Shown in pieces: positions 7,270-21,614 of a stretch of 64,000 bases of DNA (the stretch's first letter is position 1; each line of letters starts with the position of its first letter). Source of the DNA: Rhizobacter sp. SG703 (GTDB taxonomy: Bacteria; Pseudomonadota; Gammaproteobacteria; Burkholderiales; Burkholderiaceae_C); contig NZ_JAAZQK010000008.1 in assembly GCF_012275445.1 (NCBI RefSeq), positions 186,001-250,000 of the forward strand. The letters are read 5' to 3'. The translations under genes and the position numbers were made by a program. Below the pieces are notes generated by a model. It was not told the origin of the DNA, did no database searches, and saw nothing but the letters and a program-made list of their open reading frames with translations.

Positions 7270-10245
7270 TTACTTCCAGTCGGAGGTCTGCAGGAGCGGA
7301 TCGATCGTCAGCCCGAAGGTGGCGCCCACCTTCTGCCCTACGGTCCCCGGCGTGGCCAGTGGCGCACTGCCGCAGGAACCACCACCCGTCTTGATGATGG
7401 CCCACAGCATCGCGCCGTCGCGTGCATTGCGGTTGGACGCGGTGCCGTTCGCGACCGCGCTGGCGTAGCGCTGCACCGAGTACGGCTGGTTCAGGTTCGC
7501 GCCGTACTGGTCCTGCAGGTTGCGCGAGCCGGTGCACTGGGCATCGGCATCGTTGACCACCAGCATGCCGCCGGCCCAGCCTTCGGGCGACGGCTCCAGG
7601 CCGATCGACACGATGGTCTTGCTCGGGAACAGCGAGCGGTACTGGTTGTACGCGGTGATGCCGTCGTAATGCTCGAAGCGGGCGTCGTAGCTCATCACGT
7701 TGACCAGGTCGAGCATGTTCGCGACCGCCGGGTACTTCAGCACCACGCCGCGCTCGCGCCCGGCATTGCCGCCCCAGTACGACATCTTGCCGGCGCAGGC
7801 CGGGTCGGCCGTCGTGCCCGAGGTGCAGTCCGCACCGCTCGACCAGCCGGCCAGCGTCAGCACGCGGCCGCCACCGGCCAGGTCGACCGCCTTGCGCAAT
7901 GCCTTGATCGCGTTGGCATAGCGGTCCACGTCGCCATCGGCTTCGTAGTCGACGTCGAGGCCGTCGAAGCCCATCTCGGTCTGGATCTTCGCGAGGGCGT
8001 TGATGATCGAGCCGCTGCCGGCCACCCCTTGCGCCGCGAGCGGGCCCCAGTTGTTGTAGGTGGCGCCGCCGACCGCGAGGATCACCTTCTGGTTGCGCTG
8101 GTGCAGCACGTCGATCGCGGCCTTGATGTCCTTCGGCGACGCACTGAACGTGATGCCGGTGCCCGAGAAGCTGTTGGTGTTGATGCCGGCCCACGAGAAG
8201 TTCGGGTCGGCGAACGACACCATCACGTGCGTGTAGGTGGCGGGCACCTTCGCGAACTTGCTGGCCTTGTAGACGTCGTTGGCGGTCTTGCCGGTGGCGT
8301 CGAACCAGTTGTCGCTCCAGGTCGGGTAGTAGCCGACGTAGACGCGTTTGGTCTGCACCGCCTTCAGCGCTTCAGGCAGCGTCAGCGTGCCGTTCGGGGC
8401 CGGGGCCGGGGCGGGTGCAGGGGCCGGCGACGGCGCGGGGGCCGGGGCGGGCGACGGAGCCGGAGCCGGAGCCGGGGCAGGCGTCGGGCCGCACGACGCG
8501 CTGGTCGGCGTCCACAGCGTCGGCGTTGCGGCCGGGTTCCAGTTCGCGCCGGCGAACGCGGTGTGCGTCACCAGGGCCTTGTATTGCTTGCCCTGGTAGC
8601 TGACGACCTGGCCGACGTTGTAGGTGATGCCTTCGGTCCAGGCGGCGCAGCTCGACGGTGCCGGGGCGGGCGCGGGGGCCGGGGCCGGCGTCGGTGCGGG
8701 CGCCGGAGCCGGCGTGGGGGCAGGGGCGGGCGCTGGAGTCGGCGCTGGCGCTGGCGCAGGGGCCGGAGCCGGTGCCGACGACACCGGGATCAGCGCCCAT
8801 TTCTGGTTCGCGTTGACGCTGCAATCCCATTGCTGGATGCCGGCGCCGGGCGCGCTGTTCCAGTCCTTCACGTCGACGCACCTGGCGCTGTGGGCGGCCT
8901 GCAGGCGCACCGTACCGGTGGCGGTGTCGGTCAGCATCGCGAAGCGCTGGTTGGCGCCGCTACTGTTGGCCCATTGCTGGATCAGCGCGCCGTTGGCGGT
9001 CGACACGTCGGTCACGTCGAGCGAGCGGCCGCTGTTCATGTTGACGATGCGGTACGTGCCGCTGGTGTCGGGCACGAACGAGAACACCTGCGACGCGGCG
9101 CCGCTGCAGTTCTGCTGCACGACCTTCGCGCCGTCGGCCGTGCTCGCGCCGGCGATGTCCAGGCAAAGGTTCGAGAACGACGACTTCACGGTGTACTGCT
9201 TCGCGGTCGGCGCCGGGGCCGGTGCGGGTGCAGGCGCCGGTGCCGGTGGGGTGCCGTCCTTGGCGGTCGCGAAGATCTGGTAGTACTCGTAGTCGCGCGT
9301 GTTCGCGCGGCTGAAGTCGTCCTTGCTGCCCGACCCGACGCGGTCGCGCTGCGCCGCCCAGTACGACAGCAGGCCGATGCCCTTCTGCTTCGCGAAGTTG
9401 GCGACGACCGTCGCATCCGCCGGCGTGAAGATCTCCGACGCTTCGTCGTTCTGGCCGATCATCGGCGTGATGCCGATCATCGCCCACAGCTGCGCATCGG
9501 TCTTCGACGGGTACACGCCCTTCAGCTGGTTGAAGGTCGACTGCGCGGCCGAGACGGCGAGGTCGCCCATCTTCTTGCCGCCGCTGTAGTAGGTGCCGTA
9601 GTCCATCGCCATGATGTTGACCATCGACACCGTGACGCCGGCGCTCGCCGCGCCCTTGATCAGCTCCAGCGCCTTCGGCGGCAGGCCGCCCGGCTCGGAG
9701 CTGGTGCGGAACGGATCCACCGGCAGCGTGAACGAGGTGTACAGGTCCGGGTAGATCGCCTGCAGCTGCTTGATGGCCGCGTTGCGCACGCCGTTCAGGC
9801 GCGTGTCGCCGAGCTGGCCGCCTTCGATGTCCCAGTCGATCGAGCGGGTGCCGTGCGTGTCGATCAGCTGGCGGATCAGCGTGACGAGGTTGGCCGTCGA
9901 GCAGACCGATTCGAGGTAGGTGCCGCTCGCGCCGCCGAACGACAGGATCACCCGTCCGCCGCCGTTGATGTAGGCCTTGACGTCGGCCTTCACCGACGCG
10001 TTGTTCATCGTGGCATCCATGCCGCCGCTGAGCGAGCAGGCGCCGTTGTTCGAGATCGCGAACGCGATCGTCATGCCGTCCATGCCGGCGCGCGACTTCG
10101 CCTCGGTCAGGTTCTTGAACTTGTAGTCGGTGCTGTTGAAGCTCCAACCGAAGAAGTAAGGCGCGACGATCGTGCCCGCATGGGCCATCGACGTCGCGGC
10201 CACACCGGCGGCGAGCGCGAGCGCGCTCAGCTTGAATCTGTTCAT
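7270..10245 (-). CDS. multidomain chitinase with two GH18 catalytic domains
   Basis: A 991-residue secreted protein starting MNRFKLSALALAAGVAATSM with a cleavable signal peptide (AHA-GT). Residues about 25-330 are a first GH18 domain with SIDWDIEGG (catalytic Glu141). Residues 350-490 are one ricin-type CBM13 trefoil. Cys533 to Cys585 (CAAWTEGITYNVGQVVSYQG) form a CBM5/12 chitin-binding domain. Residues about 640-990 are a second GH18 domain with FDGLDVDYE (catalytic Glu768). Three Ala-Pro/Thr-Pro linkers join them. It would hydrolyse chitin to oligosaccharides, perhaps with one endo- and one exo-acting domain. A GAGAGG ribosome-binding site precedes the ATG. It is the first gene of the operon, and a LacI-type operator lies 122 bases upstream. 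Confidence 0.95.
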   Translation of the reverse strand: MNRFKLSALALAAGVAATSMAHAGTIVAPYFFGWSFNSTDYKFKNLTEAKSRAGMDGMTIAFAISNNGACSLSGGMDATMNNASVKADVKAYINGGGRVILSFGGASGTYLESVCSTANLVTLIRQLIDTHGTRSIDWDIEGGQLGDTRLNGVRNAAIKQLQAIYPDLYTSFTLPVDPFRTSSEPGGLPPKALELIKGAASAGVTVSMVNIMAMDYGTYYSGGKKMGDLAVSAAQSTFNQLKGVYPSKTDAQLWAMIGITPMIGQNDEASEIFTPADATVVANFAKQKGIGLLSYWAAQRDRVGSGSKDDFSRANTRDYEYYQIFATAKDGTPPAPAPAPAPAPAPTAKQYTVKSSFSNLCLDIAGASTADGAKVVQQNCSGAASQVFSFVPDTSGTYRIVNMNSGRSLDVTDVSTANGALIQQWANSSGANQRFAMLTDTATGTVRLQAAHSARCVDVKDWNSAPGAGIQQWDCSVNANQKWALIPVSSAPAPAPAPAPAPTPAPAPAPTPAPAPAPTPAPAPAPAPAPSSCAAWTEGITYNVGQVVSYQGKQYKALVTHTAFAGANWNPAATPTLWTPTSASCGPTPAPAPAPAPSPAPAPAPSPAPAPAPAPAPNGTLTLPEALKAVQTKRVYVGYYPTWSDNWFDATGKTANDVYKASKFAKVPATYTHVMVSFADPNFSWAGINTNSFSGTGITFSASPKDIKAAIDVLHQRNQKVILAVGGATYNNWGPLAAQGVAGSGSIINALAKIQTEMGFDGLDVDYEADGDVDRYANAIKALRKAVDLAGGGRVLTLAGWSSGADCTSGTTADPACAGKMSYWGGNAGRERGVVLKYPAVANMLDLVNVMSYDARFEHYDGITAYNQYRSLFPSKTIVSIGLEPSPEGWAGGMLVVNDADAQCTGSRNLQDQYGANLNQPYSVQRYASAVANGTASNRNARDGAMLWAIIKTGGGSCGSAPLATPGTVGQKVGATFGLTIDPLLQTSDWK
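8657..8782 (-). repeat. Ala-Pro/Thr-Pro linker-coding repeat in chitinase
   Basis: A degenerate tandem tract coding APAPAPTPAPAP-type linker between the CBM13 and CBM5/12 domains. Shorter tracts of the same kind lie near 8395-8485 and 9205-9250, separating the remaining domains. Confidence 0.75.
8967..9066 (-). repeat. CBM13 unit nearly identical at DNA level to one in the chitosanase
   Basis: Partner of 6361-6460. The first 34 bases are identical and the remainder differs at scattered positions, as expected for a duplicated lectin unit under homogenisation. Confidence 0.8.
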
Positions 10246-10603
10246 GTCCCAACCCTCTCGCGGCCTCGGCGCTGCGGCGCCCGGCCCTGCCTTGTTGATT
10301 CGATCTCGCGTCGACGAACTGCGCGGGGCCTACGCGAGGGCCTTGCTGCGGTGGCGTTCCATCAAAGTGGAAACGCTTCCACAAGACCAATTGAAGCACC
10401 CTTGGTCATCAGACAAACCAGGGTAAACCCTTGCGAAATGCCGCGGCAAGGTGACGAGTTGTGTGCAAAGTTGCAGCTTTCCAGGCATGCATCCGGTGAC
10501 TGTCGAGGCATCCATTCGCGATGGCGATGGATGAATCGAACGCCTGGTATTAATTTGGTCTCATGACGAAACCGGCGGCTGCGGATCGGGAAACCCGATG
10601 GGT
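10246..10603 (-). promoter_or_regulatory. 358-base upstream region of the chitinase operon
   Basis: This gene-free stretch separates the chitinase start from the URC4-like gene stop; both genes read leftward. It holds the LacI-type operator at 10367-10382 and is locally AT-richer from about 10360 to 10560, as expected for a promoter. I could not assign confident -35/-10 hexamers. No open frame here looks like a gene, and no strong terminator for the upstream gene was found. Confidence 0.6.
10367..10382. promoter_or_regulatory. LacI-family operator upstream of chitinase operon
   Basis: GTGGAAACGCTTCCAC has six-base perfect arms (GTGGAA/TTCCAC) around a central ACGC containing the CG step that LacI/GalR proteins intercalate. 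It lies 122 bases before the chitinase start. The only LacI-type gene in the window lies at the far end of the same operon, so it is the likely binder, although a global regulator of this family could also use the site. Confidence 0.75.
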
Positions 10604-11816
10604 TCAGAACACCGTGCCGTCGCTGTCGATCGCGAGCGGCGGGCTGCCGTCGCGCAAGTCGCGAGCCATGGCGCGGCCTGCAGCCCAGGTGCCGCCTTCG
10701 AGGATGCAGGCGAGCGGCATCTCGGCGGCGGTCTTGCCGAGTCGTTGGCGCACCAGCGGCGCGAGCTCGTCGATCAGCGCGACGGTGAGCGCGCGCCATT
10801 CGACGATGGCTTCGTCGCCGGTTGTATGACGACGGCTTGAAAAACCGGCGTCGCGCGGCACGATGACGCCACTGTCGAGCAGCAACCCGCCGTTGCGGTA
10901 CTCCGGCAGGCCGGTGAGCCCGTCGAGCCGGGCCACCGGCACGCCGGCCCATGCGAAGGGCTCGAGCAGCGAGTAGCACAGCCACTGGCTGAGCTTGTGG
11001 AACGGCACCCAGCCGGCGCTCGGGCCGCTGCCGCCGGCCAGCGGATGGCGCCAGCAATCGCCGAGCGGCAGGCCGTCGAGTTCGTTGCCGGCCAGCCAGA
11101 TGCCGCTCAGCGTGTCGAGCAGCGCCTGCAGCAGCTGCGGTGCGCCGAGCGGCGCCTGGTGCGACTTCAGCGCCAGCCGGTCGAACAGCGCACCGGGCCG
11201 GCCGACGGCGCCGAAGCTCGCGTGCTGCACCTGCATCGCTTCGCCGAGCCGGCGCAGCAGCAGCGTGCGGCCCTCCAGGCCGACCAGCGGGTTGTCGTCG
11301 CGCACCTGGAACATCGCGGCCAGCGTGGCCGCGTCGAGCCGCAGCAGCGCGGCGGCATCGACGCGCAGCGGCTGCGACGGATCGCTCGAGAACAGCCCTT
11401 GCATGAAGCCGCGGAAGCTCGCGACACCGAGGCCTTCGGAGCGGCCGAACGCCTGCCCGCTTTCGGCTTCCAGGTAGCGCCACGACGCACCGGCGCCGGC
11501 GTCGAGCAGCACGCTGACGACGGTGAGATCGATGTGCGCATGGGCCTGTGCAGCTGCATCGAGGCCGGCGAGCCGCGCATCCAGCTCGGCTTTGCGGTCG
11601 ATGCCGCCGGCTTCGAAGTGGCGCCAGCGGCTGTGGTACGGGATGCGCAGGTCGGGGTAGTGCTGCCGCGTGACCTGCTCGACCCGCTGCGCCGCATCGG
11701 CCAGCTTCGCGCGATCGAGCGTGAAGTGGTCGGAGCGCCCCTCGCCGACCGCGCGCAGGATGTTGGCGCAGCGCTCGCGGATGGTGTCCGCCTGGCGCAG
11801 CGTGGCGACCGCGACG

Positions 11817-11824
<8 letters not shown>
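10604..11824 (-). CDS. URC4/Urg3-type uracil catabolism protein (DUF1688)
   Basis: A 406-residue DUF1688 protein. Conserved-looking blocks include IPYHSRWRHFEAGGIDRKAE near the N-terminus and WLAGNELDGLPLGDCWRHPL, then the C-terminal ACILEGGTWAAGRAMA. Homologues (URC4 in yeast Lachancea, and in bacteria) act in the reductive-independent URC pathway of uracil breakdown, but the exact reaction is not known to me. The start is a TTG at 11824 within the end of the upstream URC1-like gene (overlap of eight bases), with AAGGGG as ribosome-binding site. The overlap and the shared pathway make an operon almost certain. Confidence 0.85.
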
Positions 11825-17520
<5,696 letters not shown>

Positions 17521-17610
17521 GGGCGGCGGGCGGCGGGCGGCGGTTCGATCTGGAACTTCCCGGTGGCATGGCGCCACTCAGGGACATTGCGGATCGAAGG
17601 AGTACTGCGC

Positions 17611-19107
17611 GTGAACGACGGCATAGGCAGCAAGACGCCATCGGGACAGCGCCCCGTCCTGCCCAGGCTCCAGACGGTGCGGACAGAGTGGACAGAGCGA
17701 CAACGGGCGGAGCCCAAGACCCCAAAGTTGCATGAGCTCCCTGTGACGGGCCCGGTGGCGGCCTTCTTTCGCCACTGGCAACTGCCGGCATCCCGAGACG
17801 AGGTGTCGCAGGTCATGCGCTGCTGCATTCGCAACAAGGACGGCGATGGAGCCGCAAGGTTGGTCAAGGCGCTCTTCGAGCGCGATGGCGACGCTGGCCT
17901 GACCTTGCGCCTTGGCTACCCTGCCTCAGGCGACGAGCAAGGCCCCCTGGCCGACGATGACCTGAAATTCCTGGTCCGCTGGATCAACGAATGGATGCCC
18001 AAGACGCCGGGCGGGCCGGTCGCGCTCGATCTCAGCGGCAACGACCTCACCGCGAAGGGCCTGACGCGACTCTGCGCCTGCCTGCGCGTGAACCCGCGGG
18101 TGCGGGCGCTTGACCTCTCGCGCAATCGCTTCCTGACGCCAGCCTTGTCGCGCCAGGACACGGCCAGCAAAGCCCTCCGCAGAAAGCTCACCTCCCCGCG
18201 CTGCCCGAGGGCGCCATTGCGAACCGGTGACGCGATCGGCGAACTGCTGACGTCAGGCCACCTCCGGCGCCTGTGGCTGAACGGCATTCCATTTGCGAGG
18301 GAGGACCGCGAGCTCATCATCCGCGCGGTGGTGGACAAACGCACGCTGTGTGCATTGGGCATGTCGGGTTGCGCGCTCTCGGAAGCCGACATCAAGATCC
18401 TGGTCCAGCAGAATGGAAGCAAGGGCTGGCGCCACCTGGCCCTGGGAGCGAAGTTGACCCAAGGCGCGCTGCAGTCCATCACCGCACTCCTGCGCACGAG
18501 CAAGACCCTCGTGACGCTGGATCTGGAAACGACCGAACCGTATTCGCTCCTCACGGTCACCGAGCTGTTCCGTGCGCTTGATGGCAACCACAGCCTGAAG
18601 CACCTGTCCGTGGCCGGGCACAGCCTGAGAGGCAACGGCGCTGCCGTGACGGAGGTGCTGCGGAAGAACACCTGCCTTCGCAGGCTGGACATGTCGGGCA
18701 GCGACATTTCGATGGAGCTTCTGGAAGCGTTGGTACGGGCCCTGTCGCGACAGGAAGGCTTCAAACCCAACGACACCCTGACGACATTGATCCTGCCGGA
18801 GTTCGCCCCCGGAGCCGTTGATCACGACAAGACAGAACTGATCAAAGCAAAGATCTCCTTTGCGATCAGCCGCAATCGCGCAAGCCTGTTCGAGCGATTG
18901 CAGGCCAACGCCTTGACGGTCTTCGCAGCCGGCCGTTCATCCGCATGCACCTTGCCACCGGAACTGCGCAGCAGGATCGTCGGGTACCTCCAGGATGACG
19001 AGCGCGCGTTGCGATCGCTGGCCAACCAGGTTCGCAAGCCGGATCTCGCACCAGAAGCTCGTGCGACACCCAAGACCTGGCAGGAGGCCCGCAGCCCACG
19101 CAGCTAA
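17611..19107 (+). CDS. leucine-rich-repeat protein (RNase-inhibitor-like), possible effector
   Basis: A 498-residue protein with ribonuclease-inhibitor-type leucine-rich repeats, for example VALDLSGNDLTAKGLTRLCA, VRALDLSRNRFL, LVTLDLE and LKHLSVAGHSLRGNG, covering roughly residues 120-400. The N-terminus is Arg/Lys/Pro-rich with no signal peptide. Residues from Cys446 (CTLPPELRSRIVGYLQDDER) resemble an F-box core. LRR proteins of this type in plant- or animal-associated bacteria are often type III effectors that bind host proteins. Start GTG 17611 is chosen over GTG 17563 because GAAGGAG lies eight bases upstream. No secretion genes are in the window, so effector status is inference. Confidence 0.7.
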   Translation: MNDGIGSKTPSGQRPVLPRLQTVRTEWTERQRAEPKTPKLHELPVTGPVAAFFRHWQLPASRDEVSQVMRCCIRNKDGDGAARLVKALFERDGDAGLTLRLGYPASGDEQGPLADDDLKFLVRWINEWMPKTPGGPVALDLSGNDLTAKGLTRLCACLRVNPRVRALDLSRNRFLTPALSRQDTASKALRRKLTSPRCPRAPLRTGDAIGELLTSGHLRRLWLNGIPFAREDRELIIRAVVDKRTLCALGMSGCALSEADIKILVQQNGSKGWRHLALGAKLTQGALQSITALLRTSKTLVTLDLETTEPYSLLTVTELFRALDGNHSLKHLSVAGHSLRGNGAAVTEVLRKNTCLRRLDMSGSDISMELLEALVRALSRQEGFKPNDTLTTLILPEFAPGAVDHDKTELIKAKISFAISRNRASLFERLQANALTVFAAGRSSACTLPPELRSRIVGYLQDDERALRSLANQVRKPDLAPEARATPKTWQEARSPRS

Positions 19108-19138
19108 CCCGCCGCCTGACCCTTCGGCCGGGGCCGCT

Positions 19139-19753
19139 TCAATCCTTCAGCAGCCCCTCGGCCCGCAGCGCCTGCTGCACCGCCGGCCGCGCCGACACGC
19201 GAGCCATCCACGCCCGCAGGTTCGGGAAGTCCGACAGCGGGATGCCGAGGAAGTTGCTCCAGTTCACGATCGTGAAGCCGTAGGCGTCGGCGATGCTGTA
19301 GTCGCCGGCCAGGAACTCGCGCGTCGCGAGGTGCTTGTCCATGTCGGCGAAGCGCGCGGCCAGCTTCAGCTTCGCGTCTCGCTTCGTGCTGTCGGCCGTC
19401 TCCTTGTGCCACAGCCACGGGCTGAAGGTCTTGTGCAGCTCGGTGCTGACGTAGGTCAGCCACTGCGTCACGGCCAGGCGCCGCCGGCTGCCGGGCGCGC
19501 CGATCAGCGCCTGCGCCGGGTCCAGGTCGGCGATGTACTGCTGCAGCGCGGCGCCTTCGGTGTGGCGCGAGCCGTCGTCGAATTCCAGCAGCGGCACGTA
19601 GCCGCGCGGCGCGATGTCGAAGTAGTTGCCGCCGCCGTCGGCCAGCGTGTGGGTCGCGAGGTCGACCTGGTGGGCGTCGAACGCGACGCCGATTTCGCGC
19701 AGCGCGATGTGAACGGCCAGCGAGCAGGCACCGGGGGCGTAATAGAGCTTCAT
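19139..19753 (-). CDS. glutathione S-transferase
   Basis: A 204-residue GST. MKLYYAPGACSLAVHIALRE is the beta-class thioredoxin-fold start with the conserved Cys10 of bacterial GSTs; YVPLLEFDDG holds the cis-Pro and HTEGAALQQYIAD the glutathione-binding loop. The all-helical C-terminal domain follows (FLAGDYSIADAYGF). It conjugates glutathione to electrophiles or acts in oxidative defence. It is divergent from a LysR-type gene 79 bases away, the usual layout for a regulator and its target. Confidence 0.93.
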   Translation of the reverse strand: MKLYYAPGACSLAVHIALREIGVAFDAHQVDLATHTLADGGGNYFDIAPRGYVPLLEFDDGSRHTEGAALQQYIADLDPAQALIGAPGSRRRLAVTQWLTYVSTELHKTFSPWLWHKETADSTKRDAKLKLAARFADMDKHLATREFLAGDYSIADAYGFTIVNWSNFLGIPLSDFPNLRAWMARVSARPAVQQALRAEGLLKD

Positions 19754-19832
19754 TGCAGAGATCCTGTTGAGGTTTCGGTGGCGTGACTCTAGGATTGCGC
19801 TGGTGCATCTGAAATAGGCAAGGTGGCAATCA

Positions 19833-20720
19833 ATGGCTGCATCCATGCAATCTGCCGGCGGGCCGATCGGCACCGGCGAACTGGCGGTGCTGCTGGCGCT
19901 GGTGCGGGGCGGCAACCTGGCCGCGGCCGGGCTGCTGGCCGGCGTCGACGGCTCGACGGTGTTCCGCACCGTGCAGCGCAGCGAGAAGGCGCTGGGGCAG
20001 CGCCTGTTCGAGCGCTCGCGCGACGGCTACCGCGCCACCGAGCTGGGCCTGCAGCTGGCGCAGCATGCCGAGCGCATCGAAGCCGAGCTGGAAGCCGCGC
20101 GTGCGGTGGCACGGGTCGAGGCGGGGGCGGTCAGCGGGCTGGTGCGCATCAGCACCACCGACACCATCCAGAGCGGGCTGCTGCTGCCGGCGCTGGCCGG
20201 CCTGGTCGCGGCCAATCCGCTGCTGCGGCTCGAGATCACCGCACGCAACGAGCTCGTCAACCTGTCGCAGCGCGAGGCCGACATCGCGTTGCGCGCGACC
20301 GTGAAGCCGCCGCCGCACCTGGTCGGCCGCGAGCTCGGGCCGATCCGCTCGGCGGTGTACGGATTGAAGGGCCGCGGCAGGGCGAAGGTCGACCTGGCAT
20401 CGGCACGCTGGATCGTCGTCGACGATGCGCTGCCCGAGCACCCGTCGGTGCGCTGGCGCAAGAAGCACCTGCCGAAGGCGGAGCCGGCGCTGCGCGTCAA
20501 CAGCGTGCAGGCGGTGATCGATGCCGCCGCCGCCGGGCTGGGCGTCGGCATCGCACCGCTGTTCAGCGCCGGGCAGCGGCGCGAGCTGGTGCAGCTCAGC
20601 GATCCGCTGGCCGAATGCGAAACGCAGCTGTGGCTGCTGACGCATCCGGAGTCGCGGCACCTGCGGCGCATCGCGGTGGTCGCGGCACACCTCGCGAGCC
20701 ACCTAAAATCCCCGCCATGA
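19833..20720 (+). CDS. LysR-type transcriptional regulator
   Basis: A 295-residue LysR protein. The winged helix-turn-helix occupies residues about 15-75 (LALVRGGNLAAAGLLAGVDG, then VFRTVQRSEKALGQRLFERS); the variant Asp-Gly-Ser-Thr in the recognition helix is slightly unusual. The effector domain follows with GLVRISTTDTIQSGLLLPAL. It most likely controls the divergent GST gene. Its stop overlaps the pyrF start (ATGA), so it may also be cotranscribed with pyrF. The inducer cannot be predicted. Confidence 0.88.
   Translation: MAASMQSAGGPIGTGELAVLLALVRGGNLAAAGLLAGVDGSTVFRTVQRSEKALGQRLFERSRDGYRATELGLQLAQHAERIEAELEAARAVARVEAGAVSGLVRISTTDTIQSGLLLPALAGLVAANPLLRLEITARNELVNLSQREADIALRATVKPPPHLVGRELGPIRSAVYGLKGRGRAKVDLASARWIVVDDALPEHPSVRWRKKHLPKAEPALRVNSVQAVIDAAAAGLGVGIAPLFSAGQRRELVQLSDPLAECETQLWLLTHPESRHLRRIAVVAAHLASHLKSPP
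20704..20709 (+). promoter_or_regulatory. TAAAAT box immediately before pyrF
   Basis: TAAAAT ends seven bases before the pyrF ATG, inside the last codons of the LysR gene. If this is a -10 element, transcription would begin at or near the start codon and give a leaderless pyrF mRNA. The alternative is that it is only coding sequence of the LysR C-terminus. Confidence 0.3.
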
Positions 20721-21538
20721 AATTCACCGACCAGCTGCGCCGCGCCGAACGCCGCAACGATTCCCTGCTCTGCGTCGGGCTCGATCCCGATCCGGCGAAG
20801 TTCCCCGGGGCCTGGAAGGGCGACGCCGGCCGCATCTACGACTTCTGCAGCGCGATCGTCGATGCCACCAAGGACCTGGTGATCGCCTTCAAGCCGCAGA
20901 TCGCTTATTTCGCCAGCCAGCGCGCCGAGGACCAGCTGGAGCGGCTGATGGCCCACATCAAGCGCGTCGCGCCCGAGGTGCCGGTGATCCTCGACGCGAA
21001 GCGCGGCGACATCGGCGCGACCGCCGAGCAGTACGCCCGCGAAGCCTTCGAGCGCTACCAGGCCGACGCGGTCACGCTGTCGCCGTTCATGGGCTTCGAT
21101 TCGCTCGAGCCGTGGCTGCGCTACGGCGACCGCGGCCTGATCCTGCTGTGCCGCACCTCCAACCCCGGCGGCTCCGATCTGCAGGCGCAATCGCTGGCCG
21201 GCGGCGACAAGGTCTACGAACGTGTTGCCCGCCTCGCGCAGGGCGACTGGAACCGCAGCGGCCAGCTCGGCCTGGTGGTCGGCGCGACCTTCCCCGGCGA
21301 GATCGCCCGCGTGCGCGAACTCGCCCCCACGCTGCCGCTGCTGATCCCGGGCGTCGGCGCGCAGGGCGGCGATGCCGCCGCCACGGTGCGCGCCGGCTGG
21401 CGTGCCGATGCGACCATCGTCGTCAACTCGTCGCGCGCGGTGCTGTACGCGTCGAATGGCGACGATTTCGCGAGCGCCGCCCGCCGCGTCGCCCAGGCCA
21501 CGCGCGTCGAGCTGAACGCGCACAAGCCCACCGCCTGA
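20717..21538 (+). CDS. pyrF: orotidine 5'-phosphate decarboxylase
   Basis: A 273-residue enzyme of the type-2 (mycobacterial/beta-proteobacterial) OMP decarboxylase group, converting OMP to UMP in pyrimidine synthesis. The catalytic core is DAKRGDIGATAEQYAREAF with the essential Lys and Asp pair. LLCVGLDPDP at the start and PLLIPGVGAQGGDAAATVRA (phosphate-binding loop) near the end are characteristic. The ATG overlaps the LysR stop by four bases. Pyrimidine synthesis here and uracil breakdown at 10604-13112 are unlinked. Confidence 0.96.
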   Translation: MKFTDQLRRAERRNDSLLCVGLDPDPAKFPGAWKGDAGRIYDFCSAIVDATKDLVIAFKPQIAYFASQRAEDQLERLMAHIKRVAPEVPVILDAKRGDIGATAEQYAREAFERYQADAVTLSPFMGFDSLEPWLRYGDRGLILLCRTSNPGGSDLQAQSLAGGDKVYERVARLAQGDWNRSGQLGLVVGATFPGEIARVRELAPTLPLLIPGVGAQGGDAAATVRAGWRADATIVVNSSRAVLYASNGDDFASAARRVAQATRVELNAHKPTA

Positions 21539-21614
21539 AGCACGGCGCCGTCGTGCAGTCCTGCACGACACGCCGGCGGAATCGGGAAAACCAGCCCGCA
21601 TCGGCCGCGGCGCG

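Noticed and set aside
8390-8790. Short regular repeats that could suggest a CRISPR or minisatellite
   Set aside because: They encode in-frame Ala-Pro/Thr-Pro linkers, lack spacers, and no cas genes are nearby.
7084-10566. 1160-codon open frame on the plus strand opposite the chitinase
   Set aside because: Product is Arg/Ala/Gly-rich with no domain; the opposite strand encodes a clear chitinase with a signal peptide.
17521-17610. GGGCGGC tandem repeats after purB as a terminator
   Set aside because: The repeats are direct rather than inverted and do not form a hairpin.
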